Shown piece by piece: positions 17,361-25,774 of a DNA stretch of 64,000 nt. The position numbers and the translations under genes are program-made. The notes under the pieces are model-generated. The model was not told the origin of the DNA and searched no databases. It saw only the letters and a program-made list of their open reading frames with translations. The stretch's first letter is position 1. Every line of letters starts with the position of its first letter. Origin of the DNA: an uncultured Mobiluncus sp. Lineage in GTDB: Bacteria; Actinomycetota; Actinomycetes; Actinomycetales; Actinomycetaceae. The DNA lies in assembly GCF_947087965.1 (NCBI RefSeq), contig NZ_CAMUES010000006.1, positions 62,001 through 126,000 of the forward strand. Reading direction: 5' to 3'.

Positions 17361-17401
17361 ATAAGGCAAGGCTTGCCTTATTTATTATTTTTCTGTAGCC
17401 T
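17361..17401 (+). promoter_or_regulatory. DtxR/IdeR-type operator and promoter of the FTR1 operon
   Basis: A perfect 21-bp palindrome, ATAAGGCAAG-G-CTTGCCTTAT (17361-17381), overlaps a -35 box TTGCCT (17373-17378) spaced 17 bases from TAGCCT (17396-17401). The same core and -35 geometry occur at 14780-14819. This indicates one metal-responsive repressor for both operons. Confidence 0.72.
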
Positions 17402-17437
17402 TATCATGTTTCGATTTAGAAAGAAGTTGAGGAAATC

Positions 17438-19147
17438 GTGGACGCAACCAGAAACCAGCCTTCTCTGTGGGCACGTGGACTGCGGTTTATCGTAGGTTTT
17501 TCCGCTTTGGTGGTGGCGCTAGCCTTCGGCGGAGTGGTCTGGCCCAGCGCGGCCACACCCCAAGATTCCGATCTGGGTGAATGGTCTGAGGTTGTGGCGG
17601 TAATGCAGGAAAAGCTCTCCGCGGTTCCGGAAGCTGGCGATCCGAGCGCGGTCCAGACTCTGATTCGTCAAGCCTACTATGAGAACTACCAGACCAGCGG
17701 ACTGGAGGACCAGGTCAAACACGCTTTGGGGCGTGACGTCGACGATAAGTTCGTCGCCGAACTATTGAACTTACGCAATCTCAGCCGTGACGGCGCGAGC
17801 CCGGAGGCGCTGCGAGAAGCCAGCGACAAAGTCATAGACCTGCTTACAGAAACGGTAACTAAGCTGGTCAAAGCCCCGAAGGTGGCGGATCAGTGGAGTA
17901 GGGTCGCCGACACGATTGCGCAAACTATCACCGATGCCCAAAGTGCCTACGTCAAGGGACAAGCCGACCGGGCATTCACCTTGGCTACCGAAGCGTACCT
18001 GGGACATTACGAAGCTGACGGGTTTGAAAACAACACCATTGTGCACAAAGGTTTCAGCCGCGTGACTGAGATTGAGGGCATGTTCAGTGACTTGCGACAG
18101 GGTTACAAAGACGGTCGTGACCAGGCTCAGCAGGAGAAACTTGGCAAGGACCTGATTGCGAAGCTGACTGAGGACGCGCAATTTTTAGACTCGAAAACGC
18201 AGGACACGGGACCGCTGGGGATTTCCGGTTTCTTTGCCGCTTTTCTGATTCTGCTGCGTGAAGGCGCGGAGGCACTGCTGGTCGTGGCGGCGTTGGTCAC
18301 CTACGCGTTGAAAGCGGGACGGCGCGACCAGCTGCGGGGAATCCTCGCTGGCGTGGTTATCGCCGTGGTCATTTCCATCGGTCTGGCTATTCTGTTTGGA
18401 CAGCTCAGCGCCAGTGTGCAGAGCGGAATGGGTCAGGAACTGCTGGAGGGGATTACCGGCCTAGCGGCAGCCCTGATGCTGATTTATGTGTCTAACTGGA
18501 TACTGAGCAAGTCCAGTGGCAAACGCTGGGAAGAATACATAAAGGCGACCGCGGGCGAAAAAACCGCGTCGGGAGGCGTTTTTGCCCTGGCATTTGTGTC
18601 CTTCCTCACCGTCGCCCGGGAGGGCGCCGAAACCATCCTGTTCTTTTACCCGATTGTCGCCGGGGCGAAAACGCACAGCGATTATTGGTTTATCGTTGGG
18701 GGTGGCGTAACGGCGGTAGTCATCCTCGCGATTCTATTCGTGCTGGTCTGGCAGTTCGGGGTACGCCTGCCGCTCAAGCCGTTCTTTAAGTGGACTTCGA
18801 TATTGCTGGCGTTGCTGGCGATAGCCATCGTGGGTGGGGCAATCAAAGAGCTGCAAGAGGCCGCTTTGGTCGGGGCGCATATGGTGCCTTCCGTTCCTAC
18901 CGTGGTGTTCCTAGGAATCTATCCCACCGCGGAAACCCTCGGTGCACAGCTTATTACCGCCGCAGTATTGGTCGGCCTTGCTCTGTTGCAACGCCGCCAG
19001 GCAAAAGCCGACCACCCCGAGGCGGGCGGCTCCGAGACTCGTTCCGACACCCATATCTCGGAAAGTAATGATAAAGCTCCCGAAGGACACTCTTCGAGGG
19101 AAAACACACAAGACGCTGTCGAAGCACACAGCGGAAAGGAAGAATAA
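17438..19147 (+). CDS. FTR1-family high-affinity iron permease
   Basis: This 569-residue protein begins with a signal-anchor segment and an extracytoplasmic helical domain of about 230 residues. An FTR1 domain with about seven membrane segments follows. Both REGAE iron-binding motifs are present: LREGAEALL (about residue 273) and AREGAETIL (about 393). The hydrophilic C-terminal tail is rich in Glu, Ser and His. FTR1 proteins move Fe(III) formed by oxidation of Fe(II); bacterial members pair with a P19-type protein, encoded next with a one-base overlap (TAATG). The start is a GTG after TTGAGGAA. Confidence 0.92.
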   Translation: MDATRNQPSLWARGLRFIVGFSALVVALAFGGVVWPSAATPQDSDLGEWSEVVAVMQEKLSAVPEAGDPSAVQTLIRQAYYENYQTSGLEDQVKHALGRDVDDKFVAELLNLRNLSRDGASPEALREASDKVIDLLTETVTKLVKAPKVADQWSRVADTIAQTITDAQSAYVKGQADRAFTLATEAYLGHYEADGFENNTIVHKGFSRVTEIEGMFSDLRQGYKDGRDQAQQEKLGKDLIAKLTEDAQFLDSKTQDTGPLGISGFFAAFLILLREGAEALLVVAALVTYALKAGRRDQLRGILAGVVIAVVISIGLAILFGQLSASVQSGMGQELLEGITGLAAALMLIYVSNWILSKSSGKRWEEYIKATAGEKTASGGVFALAFVSFLTVAREGAETILFFYPIVAGAKTHSDYWFIVGGGVTAVVILAILFVLVWQFGVRLPLKPFFKWTSILLALLAIAIVGGAIKELQEAALVGAHMVPSVPTVVFLGIYPTAETLGAQLITAAVLVGLALLQRRQAKADHPEAGGSETRSDTHISESNDKAPEGHSSRENTQDAVEAHSGKEE

Positions 19148-19791
19148 TGAAGAAGAAGCTACTGGCTCTGGCAGCCGTCCTGGCGTTGGGCACGAGCCTC
19201 AGCGGCTGTGGCGGAACCTCGGCGGACAACCAGGCGAAGCCGCAGGAATCCAAGCCGGCGACCGAGCAGGAACAGCCGGAAACCCCCAGCGATCCCAACG
19301 TTGTGGGTATCAAGGAGATTCCGGTTGGGGATTCTGGCGAACAAACCAACGGGCCGCTGAATGTAAACGTTGTCTATTTCCAGGCTGTCGATATGGAACA
19401 TGGCTCGATGAAGATGCCTCCGGCCTCCGAGTCCGATATGCACTTTGAGATTGACGTTTCCACTAATGAAAAGGCCGAAGAATTCGGATACCCGGCCGAT
19501 TCATACCTGCCCTACCTGGACGATTTGAAGGCCACAGTTAAGGATCAAAAGACCGGTGAGGAAACTGACCTGGGCACCATGATGCCGATGATCGCCGTTG
19601 ACGGTCCTCACTATGGTAACAACATCAAGCTCAAGCCCGGTCTGTACGATGTGACCATCACCATCCCCTCTCCGGAGGACAAGTTCATGCTGCACACGGG
19701 TAAGGATTCCTCCGCGGTCAAGGGACGCTTCTGGAAAGAACCGCTGAAGTTCGAGTTTAAGAACTGGCAGTGGGATGGGCAGATTCTCTAA
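19147..19791 (+). CDS. P19/Tp34-family iron-binding lipoprotein
   Basis: This 214-residue lipoprotein has lipobox LSGC (Cys21), a Pro/Glu-rich linker and the P19/Tp34/FetP beta-sandwich. Family metal ligands are visible as MEHGSMKMP (about 84), DMHFE (about 98), GPHYGNN (about 153) and MLHTGKD (about 182). Homologues bind Cu and Fe at the cell surface and hand iron to FTR1. The gene overlaps the FTR1 gene by one base, so the pair forms a unit comparable to the Campylobacter P19 and Bifidobacterium bfeUO systems (known systems; homology inferred by eye). Confidence 0.9.
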   Translation: MKKKLLALAAVLALGTSLSGCGGTSADNQAKPQESKPATEQEQPETPSDPNVVGIKEIPVGDSGEQTNGPLNVNVVYFQAVDMEHGSMKMPPASESDMHFEIDVSTNEKAEEFGYPADSYLPYLDDLKATVKDQKTGEETDLGTMMPMIAVDGPHYGNNIKLKPGLYDVTITIPSPEDKFMLHTGKDSSAVKGRFWKEPLKFEFKNWQWDGQIL

Positions 19792-19801
19792 GTAGATTTC
19801 A

Positions 19802-21076
19802 TTGCTCAAGTTATTTGTTGTCGCCCTCCGCTATGGGCTGCCGCTGTTCGTGCCGCTGGCAATCTTGCTGGCAACACGGCCACACGCCCCGATGGAACGC
19901 CGAGTTGTCGCTCGGATTACCACCGTGGTGTTGGTAGTGGCAGCCCTAGTGGCGGCGACGCTGGCATGGTTTCGACTGAATACGAACCTGATAGATGTTC
20001 CCACCATGAACTTCTATCTGGTTCCAGTAATGCTGATTTGCTCTCTGGGCTTCCTGGGGATGTCCTGGTGGTTTGGTGCGGCCGACCTCTATGACATTAA
20101 ACAAAGCGCTAAGCATCGGGCGCTGCTGGTGGTCTCGCTGTTGACTGCCGTCAGCATCATCATTAATTTCGGCTTTGAATACGCATTTTCGACCGATGAA
20201 ATTGTGCTGATGGGGTCCTCCCCATTAGAAACTGAATCGCTGGCACGATTTGCCGGCTTTGTGTTTGGTTCTTTGCTGGTGGTCATCGCTGGATGGGCGT
20301 ATGTACACGCGACCAAGCTGGTTCCCGCGATGGTGCGTTTGGCAATTACTACCGCGGTGTTTTTGGTAGTCATCGGTCCGCGCTCTATCCTGCTCTATCA
20401 GCAGCTCGCTGCCCGTGGTTTCCTGCCCCGCTCGCGGACCATTTTTGAACTCGTGTTGTGGATTCAAAATGCCAACACCGTCATGTTGCTGACTCTGGTG
20501 GTACTCACCGCCATTCCCGGCATCATCGCCATTTGGTTCAGCTCCAAACCCGTCAATGTTTCCGGACCGGAAGCACGTTTAGCAAAAGCGGATCGAATTT
20601 CTCGCCGTCACTTTTTGGAGCTGGCTTTGGGGGGTACGGTCGTCTTCGTTTCGGCTTTGACTGTCGGCAAACGTGTGGCAGAAGCTGTGCCAGAGTTATC
20701 CCCGATAGAGCCTTCCACCGTGAAAGGCAATGTGGTTTCGGTGAGTCGGGAGCTGGTGTCTGATGGACACCTGCATCGGTTCGCCTACGTGACCGAGGAC
20801 GGGACGCAAGTCCGTTTCATCGTCATTCAAAAGAACGCGGTGGCTTACGGTTGCGGGCTCGACGCGTGTGAGATTTGCGGGGAATCCGGTTATTACGAAG
20901 ACGGCGGGAAAGTCATCTGCCGGCGCTGCGGGGTCATGATGAACATTCAAACTATTGGTTTCCCCGGTGGCTGTAACCCCATTCCGATTAAGTATGAAGT
21001 TGGCCCGAAAGAATTGCGGTTTTTTGCTGACGAGCTGAGTGGGCACGCCAGAATCTTTAAAACCAAAATAATCTAA
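19802..21076 (+). CDS. DUF2318 membrane protein with Cys-rich redox domain
   Basis: This 424-residue protein has about seven membrane segments (residues 5-255) and then a C-terminal DUF2318 domain whose Cys pattern CGLDACEIC ... CRRC ... GGC (about 350-390) suggests an Fe-S cluster or metal site. Between them is SRRHFLELALGG (about 267), which looks like a twin-arginine signal inside the chain. Homologues accompany P19/FTR1 systems and are thought to move electrons for iron reduction. The start is TTG 19802, just after the P19 gene, with only a weak ribosome site. Confidence 0.82.
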   Translation: MLKLFVVALRYGLPLFVPLAILLATRPHAPMERRVVARITTVVLVVAALVAATLAWFRLNTNLIDVPTMNFYLVPVMLICSLGFLGMSWWFGAADLYDIKQSAKHRALLVVSLLTAVSIIINFGFEYAFSTDEIVLMGSSPLETESLARFAGFVFGSLLVVIAGWAYVHATKLVPAMVRLAITTAVFLVVIGPRSILLYQQLAARGFLPRSRTIFELVLWIQNANTVMLLTLVVLTAIPGIIAIWFSSKPVNVSGPEARLAKADRISRRHFLELALGGTVVFVSALTVGKRVAEAVPELSPIEPSTVKGNVVSVSRELVSDGHLHRFAYVTEDGTQVRFIVIQKNAVAYGCGLDACEICGESGYYEDGGKVICRRCGVMMNIQTIGFPGGCNPIPIKYEVGPKELRFFADELSGHARIFKTKII

Positions 21077-21097
21077 GGCTCTAAGGTATAAGTTTCC

Positions 21098-22399
21098 ATG
21101 TTCTTTTTCAGGATGATTTTCAAGGCATTGCGCCGGCAGGTCGGCAAGCGCCTCATGATTGCGGTAACGATTTTCCTCGGGGTGGGGCTCACGACTTCTA
21201 TGCTCGCGGTCATGCTGGACGTGGGGGACAAAATCAAGCAGGAACTTGGTTCTTACGGTGCCAACATTCAAGTGCTACCGCAAGGAAAATCCGTAGTTTC
21301 CCAACTCTATGACTTTGAGGATACGGATAGCTCAGCGAATACCCAGTCCGGAGCGCTACAGGAATCCGAACTGGCAAAGCTGAAAACCATTTTTTGGGCC
21401 TACAACATCGAAAACTTTGCGCCGTTCCTAGAGACCAAGGCCGAGTATTCCGGTCATGATGTCGATGTAGTCGGTACTTGGTTCCGCAAAAAACTGGCTA
21501 TTCCCACGGGAGAAAAAGTTGATACCGGCATGGCAGACATGCGCGACTGGTGGGAAGTCCAAGGCAGTTGGCCGAAAGCCCCCGACGAAGTCATGGTCGG
21601 AACGAAACTGGCCCAGCAAAACGGTTGGCACCTGGGGGATTCTCTCACGTTGCAACCGCCACCCGGAATATCCGGCTCCGCGCCCATTCCCACCCTGACT
21701 ATCAGCGGCATTTTTACTTCCGGTTCCAATGAAGACCGGCAACTTTTCGCTGATTTGAGCATAGCCCAGACACTGTCCAATCGTCCGGGGCAGGTCGATA
21801 GGGTTGAGGTCCGGGCTATCACCACGCCGGAAAATGACCTGTCACGTAGGGCTGCTCGCGATCCCAGCTCACTGTCGCTGGAGGACTGGGAGACCTGGTA
21901 CTGCACTGCTTACACGTCCTCGATCGCCTATCAGATTGAGGAAGTCATGAGCAACGCCGTGGCTACTCCCGTCCACCAAATCGCCGACAGTGAGGGTACG
22001 ATTCTGGAAAAAACCCAGCTCATCATGACTTTGGTGGCGATTTTGGCCATGGCTGGTTCCGCTCTGGGCATCGCTAACCTGGTGACCGCTTCGGTGATGG
22101 AACGTTCCGCAGAAATCGGGCTGATGAAAGCCTTGGGGGCGCGCAATCTGTTCGTGGTGCTGATGATTCTGACGGAAACCTTCATCGTGAGCCTGGTCGG
22201 GGCCGCGTTCGGGTGCCTGGGTGGCATCGGGCTGGCACAACTGGTCGGCCACTTGGTATTTGGGGTCAGTATCAATATCCGCCCGGTCGTGTTCCCCCTG
22301 ATGGCGGTCATCGTAGGCATGACTGTTTTGCTGGGCTGTTTACCTTCCATCCGGGCGCTGGTGACTTTGCAGCCGGCACGAGTCCTGCACAGAAAGTAG
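21098..22399 (+). CDS. ABC transporter permease, MacB/FtsX type (second set, permease A)
   Basis: This 433-residue protein has one N-terminal segment, an external domain and three C-terminal segments. Its FtsX core reads MERSAEIGLMKALGARNLFVVLMILTE in two parts. It begins 21 bases after the DUF2318 gene and is followed six bases later by a second permease. In the Campylobacter P19 locus two such permeases and one ATPase accompany P19, so a partner role in iron acquisition is inferred; the moved substrate is unknown. Confidence 0.87.
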   Translation: MFFFRMIFKALRRQVGKRLMIAVTIFLGVGLTTSMLAVMLDVGDKIKQELGSYGANIQVLPQGKSVVSQLYDFEDTDSSANTQSGALQESELAKLKTIFWAYNIENFAPFLETKAEYSGHDVDVVGTWFRKKLAIPTGEKVDTGMADMRDWWEVQGSWPKAPDEVMVGTKLAQQNGWHLGDSLTLQPPPGISGSAPIPTLTISGIFTSGSNEDRQLFADLSIAQTLSNRPGQVDRVEVRAITTPENDLSRRAARDPSSLSLEDWETWYCTAYTSSIAYQIEEVMSNAVATPVHQIADSEGTILEKTQLIMTLVAILAMAGSALGIANLVTASVMERSAEIGLMKALGARNLFVVLMILTETFIVSLVGAAFGCLGGIGLAQLVGHLVFGVSINIRPVVFPLMAVIVGMTVLLGCLPSIRALVTLQPARVLHRK

Positions 22400-22405
22400 G
22401 CGGGA

Positions 22406-23569
22406 ATGAATTCACACAAACGAATGTTCGTGCGCATCATCTGGAAAGCCTTTGCGCACCGCTTCTCTCGAGTTTTGATTGCTTCCCTAGCAATCGCGAT
22501 GGGTGCCTCCACCCTCTCCGGCCTGGGGCTGGTGGCGGTGACAGTTCCCGACTATATCGCCAAGGAACTGCGTTCTTTTGGGGCAAACCTGGTGGTGCTG
22601 CCGCAAGGTTCCAACGTAATTACTCCGGAAACGGTGTCTGCCATAGACCAGCAGTGCGGCGAAAGCCTGTTGGGGCGGGCCGGCTACAGCTACGGTAACC
22701 TGCTCTATGGGCAACAGCCCGTTCCCCTCATGGTGACGAAATTTGCCGACGCCCGGTCAGTTCGACCCTACTGGTCAATCGAGGGGAAAGTGCCGCAGGG
22801 TAGCGAACAGATCCTGTTAGGCGTGAACCTCGCAGAAAAATTCCGTCTGCACGTCGGTGACTTGATTGGCCTCAAGGTGGCGCAGCTGCGGGAAAACAAC
22901 GATGAGCAGAACTCCGGAGATGTTAACCATTCCGGCAAACAGTTGGAAATCTCCGGGCTGCTGCGCACCGGCGGTCCCGAGGATGACCTGGCGGTGTTGA
23001 GCCCAGACAGTTACACCGCTATGGGCGGGGTTGCCGACCGCTATAGTTTGGTGGAATATTCCCTGAAAGGTGATACTGCCCAGCTCAGCGCCTTAGCGAA
23101 AACTATCGAAAAAAAGGTCAACGGAATTGACGCTGAGGTGGTGCGTCGGACTACGCAAAACGAGACGCGCATCGCCCATACTCTAAGCAACCTAATTTGG
23201 GTGGTCAGTATTATTATTTCCGCCCTGATGCTCATTGCGGTATCCGCGACACTGAGTTCGATTGTTTCGGAACGTGCCCGCGAGATTGGATTGAAAAAGG
23301 CCTTAGGGGCTTTGAGCAAGGACGTATTCACGGAGCTCATCGGAGAGTCGATACTGTTAGGGCTGTTCGGAGGCTTCTTAGGGGTGCTGCTGGGAATTGG
23401 GCTGGCGGATTACATATTGCAAAAAGTTTTCCTGGCACGAGTAGAAATCAACTGGATAATTATAGTCCTCACAATTGTGTTTTCGGTAGCGGTAGCGGTT
23501 ATCGGCTCTTTATGGCCGGCTAAACGCATCGCCCGGATTAATCCTATAAACGTTCTTGGTGGAGAGTGA
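22406..23569 (+). CDS. ABC transporter permease, MacB/FtsX type (second set, permease B)
   Basis: This 387-residue paralogue of the preceding permease shares YGANIQVLPQG-like sequence (here FGANLVVLPQG) and the core ERAREIGLKKALGA. The ATPase gene starts at or just beyond its stop. The two permeases probably form a heterodimer. AGGCGGGA lies before the ATG. Confidence 0.87.
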   Translation: MNSHKRMFVRIIWKAFAHRFSRVLIASLAIAMGASTLSGLGLVAVTVPDYIAKELRSFGANLVVLPQGSNVITPETVSAIDQQCGESLLGRAGYSYGNLLYGQQPVPLMVTKFADARSVRPYWSIEGKVPQGSEQILLGVNLAEKFRLHVGDLIGLKVAQLRENNDEQNSGDVNHSGKQLEISGLLRTGGPEDDLAVLSPDSYTAMGGVADRYSLVEYSLKGDTAQLSALAKTIEKKVNGIDAEVVRRTTQNETRIAHTLSNLIWVVSIIISALMLIAVSATLSSIVSERAREIGLKKALGALSKDVFTELIGESILLGLFGGFLGVLLGIGLADYILQKVFLARVEINWIIIVLTIVFSVAVAVIGSLWPAKRIARINPINVLGGE

Positions 23570-23576
23570 GAATGCT

Positions 23577-24317
23577 ATGGCAGATAATAATGATGAACAA
23601 TTGATTTATCGAGTCGAGAATGTATCTCGGAAATACGGCGAGTTAGCGGCGCTGGATAATGTCAGCTTGGACGTGACTCGAGGCGAGTGGCTCTCGGTAG
23701 TGGGACCTTCCGGTTCGGGCAAGTCGACTTTGATGAACATTTTGGGCTGCCTGGATTCTCCCACCGAAGGACTGGTTTACCTGGAGGGGGAGCGTCTGGA
23801 CAAAATGGGCGAGCTGGAATTGGCTGCGGTGCGCCGCCGCAAGATTGGCCTCATCTTTCAACAGTTCCACTTGGTCAAGCACCTTTCCGCGGTAGAAAAC
23901 GTGATGATGGCTCAGTATTACCACTCCCTACCCGATGAAGCCGAGGCAATGGAGGCCCTGGATCGCGTGGGCATGTCCGCTCGCGCCACCCACCTCCCTC
24001 ATGAACTATCCGGAGGGGAGCAGCAGCGCGTGTGCGTGGCTCGTGCCCTCATCAACCACCCCTCCGTCATCCTCGCCGACGAACCGACCGGAAACCTGGA
24101 CGAGGCAAACGAAAACATCGTAATCGACTTTTTTTCGCAGCTGCACCGGGAGGGCACCACGCTATTGGTCGTCACCCACGATGCCAACGTCGCTCGGCAA
24201 GGGCAGCGACAAATCATCTTGGAACACGGAAAAATCGTCAGCGAAGTAAAAAATCAGCCGCAAACTTCCGCGGCAGGCGCGCCGGAAACATCGGAAACAG
24301 GAGGGAAAGATGCATAA
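23577..24317 (+). CDS. ABC transporter ATP-binding protein, LolD/MacB type (second set)
   Basis: This 246-residue ATPase has Walker A GPSGSGKST (about 42), the Q-loop region IFQQFHLVKHLSAVEN, signature LSGGEQQR (about 144) and Walker B LADEPTGNLD (about 166). I chose ATG 23577, preceded by GGAGAG; an in-frame GTG at 23556 would overlap the upstream permease by 14 bases. The C-terminal tail is longer than usual and Thr/Ala/Glu-rich. It overlaps the next gene by 8 bases. Confidence 0.92.
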   Translation: MADNNDEQLIYRVENVSRKYGELAALDNVSLDVTRGEWLSVVGPSGSGKSTLMNILGCLDSPTEGLVYLEGERLDKMGELELAAVRRRKIGLIFQQFHLVKHLSAVENVMMAQYYHSLPDEAEAMEALDRVGMSARATHLPHELSGGEQQRVCVARALINHPSVILADEPTGNLDEANENIVIDFFSQLHREGTTLLVVTHDANVARQGQRQIILEHGKIVSEVKNQPQTSAAGAPETSETGGKDA

Positions 24318-24738
24318 AGCGACCGCGGGAGCATTGCTTGCTATCGGCATGGTCGCCCTGAGCGGCTGTGCGACTTACCCAGCGGCCTCAACGTTGCCCG
24401 ATGGGCAATATGCGGGTAGCTCACAGCCCGAAGAGGACGGTACGGTCGGCAAAGTTCGCTTCACGATTAAGGGCGGTCAGGTGGTTGACGCCGAGTTCCG
24501 TCTCTACGACAAAGACGGGACGGTACATGACGAAAATTATGGCAAGACCGCCAGCGGTGCGATAGATACGGAGTTCTATCAGCGCGCCCAAGACGCCATC
24601 AGCGCCGAACAGCGCTATGTACAGCAGTTCCTGCGGACCGGGGACCAGAATAAGGTCGATAGAGTGGCCGGTGCGTCCTTATCACATCGGTTGTTCCTCG
24701 ACGCGGTACAGGCGGCTATGGACACCGCGCAAAAGTAG
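24310..24738 (+). CDS. FMN-binding-domain lipoprotein, likely flavinylated
   Basis: This 142-residue lipoprotein has lipobox LSGC (Cys20) and an FMN-binding fold: DGQYAGSS near the start and AGAS at about residues 120-123. In NqrC-type proteins the last residue of [S/T]GAT carries covalent FMN; here Ser123 sits there. The next gene encodes ApbE, the enzyme that attaches FMN. Surface flavoproteins of this kind pass electrons to extracellular acceptors, so a ferric-reduction role within this locus is inferred. Confidence 0.82.
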   Translation: MHKATAGALLAIGMVALSGCATYPAASTLPDGQYAGSSQPEEDGTVGKVRFTIKGGQVVDAEFRLYDKDGTVHDENYGKTASGAIDTEFYQRAQDAISAEQRYVQQFLRTGDQNKVDRVAGASLSHRLFLDAVQAAMDTAQK

Positions 24739-24743
24739 GCGTT

Positions 24744-25640
24744 GTGCACCTCGCGCAGACTTTGCACGGAGAAACCACGATTACTTTTGCCGCGATGGGA
24801 ACGCTGGTGACGGTCTCGTGGCGTAGCGCTCCCCAGGTCGCTGAGGTCCTGCGGGTGAGCCTGCCGCAAAGGGTGGCGCAGTTGGAGGACGACTTGTCGC
24901 GGTTTCGGGCGGATTCACCCGTGAGCCGCCTGAACACCGAGTGGAGGGATGTCGGACCGTACTGTACCGCGGTGTTTCGGGCTGCTCAGGATTGGTCGCA
25001 GCGTACCGGAGGGTTCTTTAAACTATTCCCGCGCTTGGGCGTGGGCGCTGAAACGCTCCAGCTCCGGGGCGAACAGGCTCGTCTCACCGATGGAGCGGGG
25101 GCTGGGGGCCTGGATTTGGGAGGTATCGCGAAAGGTTACGCGGCCGCGCACCTGGCTTCCCTCATTGCACAATCGGGCGGCAGCGACATCTTGGTGTCCT
25201 TCGGGGGTTCGTCAATTGTGGCACCGGATCGCCGGGCTACCATCAGGGTGCAATCACCCTGGACAAGTCGGGAATTCCTGGGAAATCTGCAGATAGAAAA
25301 CGAGGCCCTCTCCTTTTCCGCGCTACCACAAACGGATATTGTCCCCAGTCTGGTGCGCAGCCATATTCGCGGTCTGGACGGGCAGCTCGCGTTTACCGAT
25401 ATTTGCGCGGCGCTCGTGGTGGGACCTGACGCGATGGATTGCGAGGCCCTCTCTACCGCGCTGATTGCGGGAGGCACCCCCCTGCTGCATGAACTGACTC
25501 AAAAGGGCGTTTTGGGTGCGGCATATCGCGCCCTCGCCATGACTTCCAACGGGAGGGTGTTTTCCGACCCCGCGCTACAGTTGAGTATCACGATAGATTT
25601 ACCCGAACCGTTGCCGCTGCGCCGCGCGCCGGGGGACTGA
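24744..25640 (+). CDS. apbE: FAD:protein FMN transferase (ApbE family)
   Basis: This 298-residue protein has the ApbE landmarks FAAMGTLVTV, GGLDLGGIAKGYAA (about residue 122), SFGGSS and a VVGPDAMDCEALSTALI segment. ApbE uses FAD and Mg2+ to link FMN to Thr or Ser of partner proteins; the FMN-binding lipoprotein just upstream is the obvious substrate. The GTG start lies five bases after that gene's stop. No signal peptide is obvious, unlike many secreted ApbE proteins, so the cellular side is uncertain. Confidence 0.9.
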   Translation: MHLAQTLHGETTITFAAMGTLVTVSWRSAPQVAEVLRVSLPQRVAQLEDDLSRFRADSPVSRLNTEWRDVGPYCTAVFRAAQDWSQRTGGFFKLFPRLGVGAETLQLRGEQARLTDGAGAGGLDLGGIAKGYAAAHLASLIAQSGGSDILVSFGGSSIVAPDRRATIRVQSPWTSREFLGNLQIENEALSFSALPQTDIVPSLVRSHIRGLDGQLAFTDICAALVVGPDAMDCEALSTALIAGGTPLLHELTQKGVLGAAYRALAMTSNGRVFSDPALQLSITIDLPEPLPLRRAPGD

Positions 25641-25774
25641 CAACGCTACGGGATGGTCGCGACCCACCGGCTTTTGCCCGGTCGGTAGCCAAACCAAAGC
25701 TCGGCACAGAGCCTACAATTTACCTAAACGCTCCCGAGGGCGAGCGTGAAACCCAGGAGGCGGACTGAACGTTA

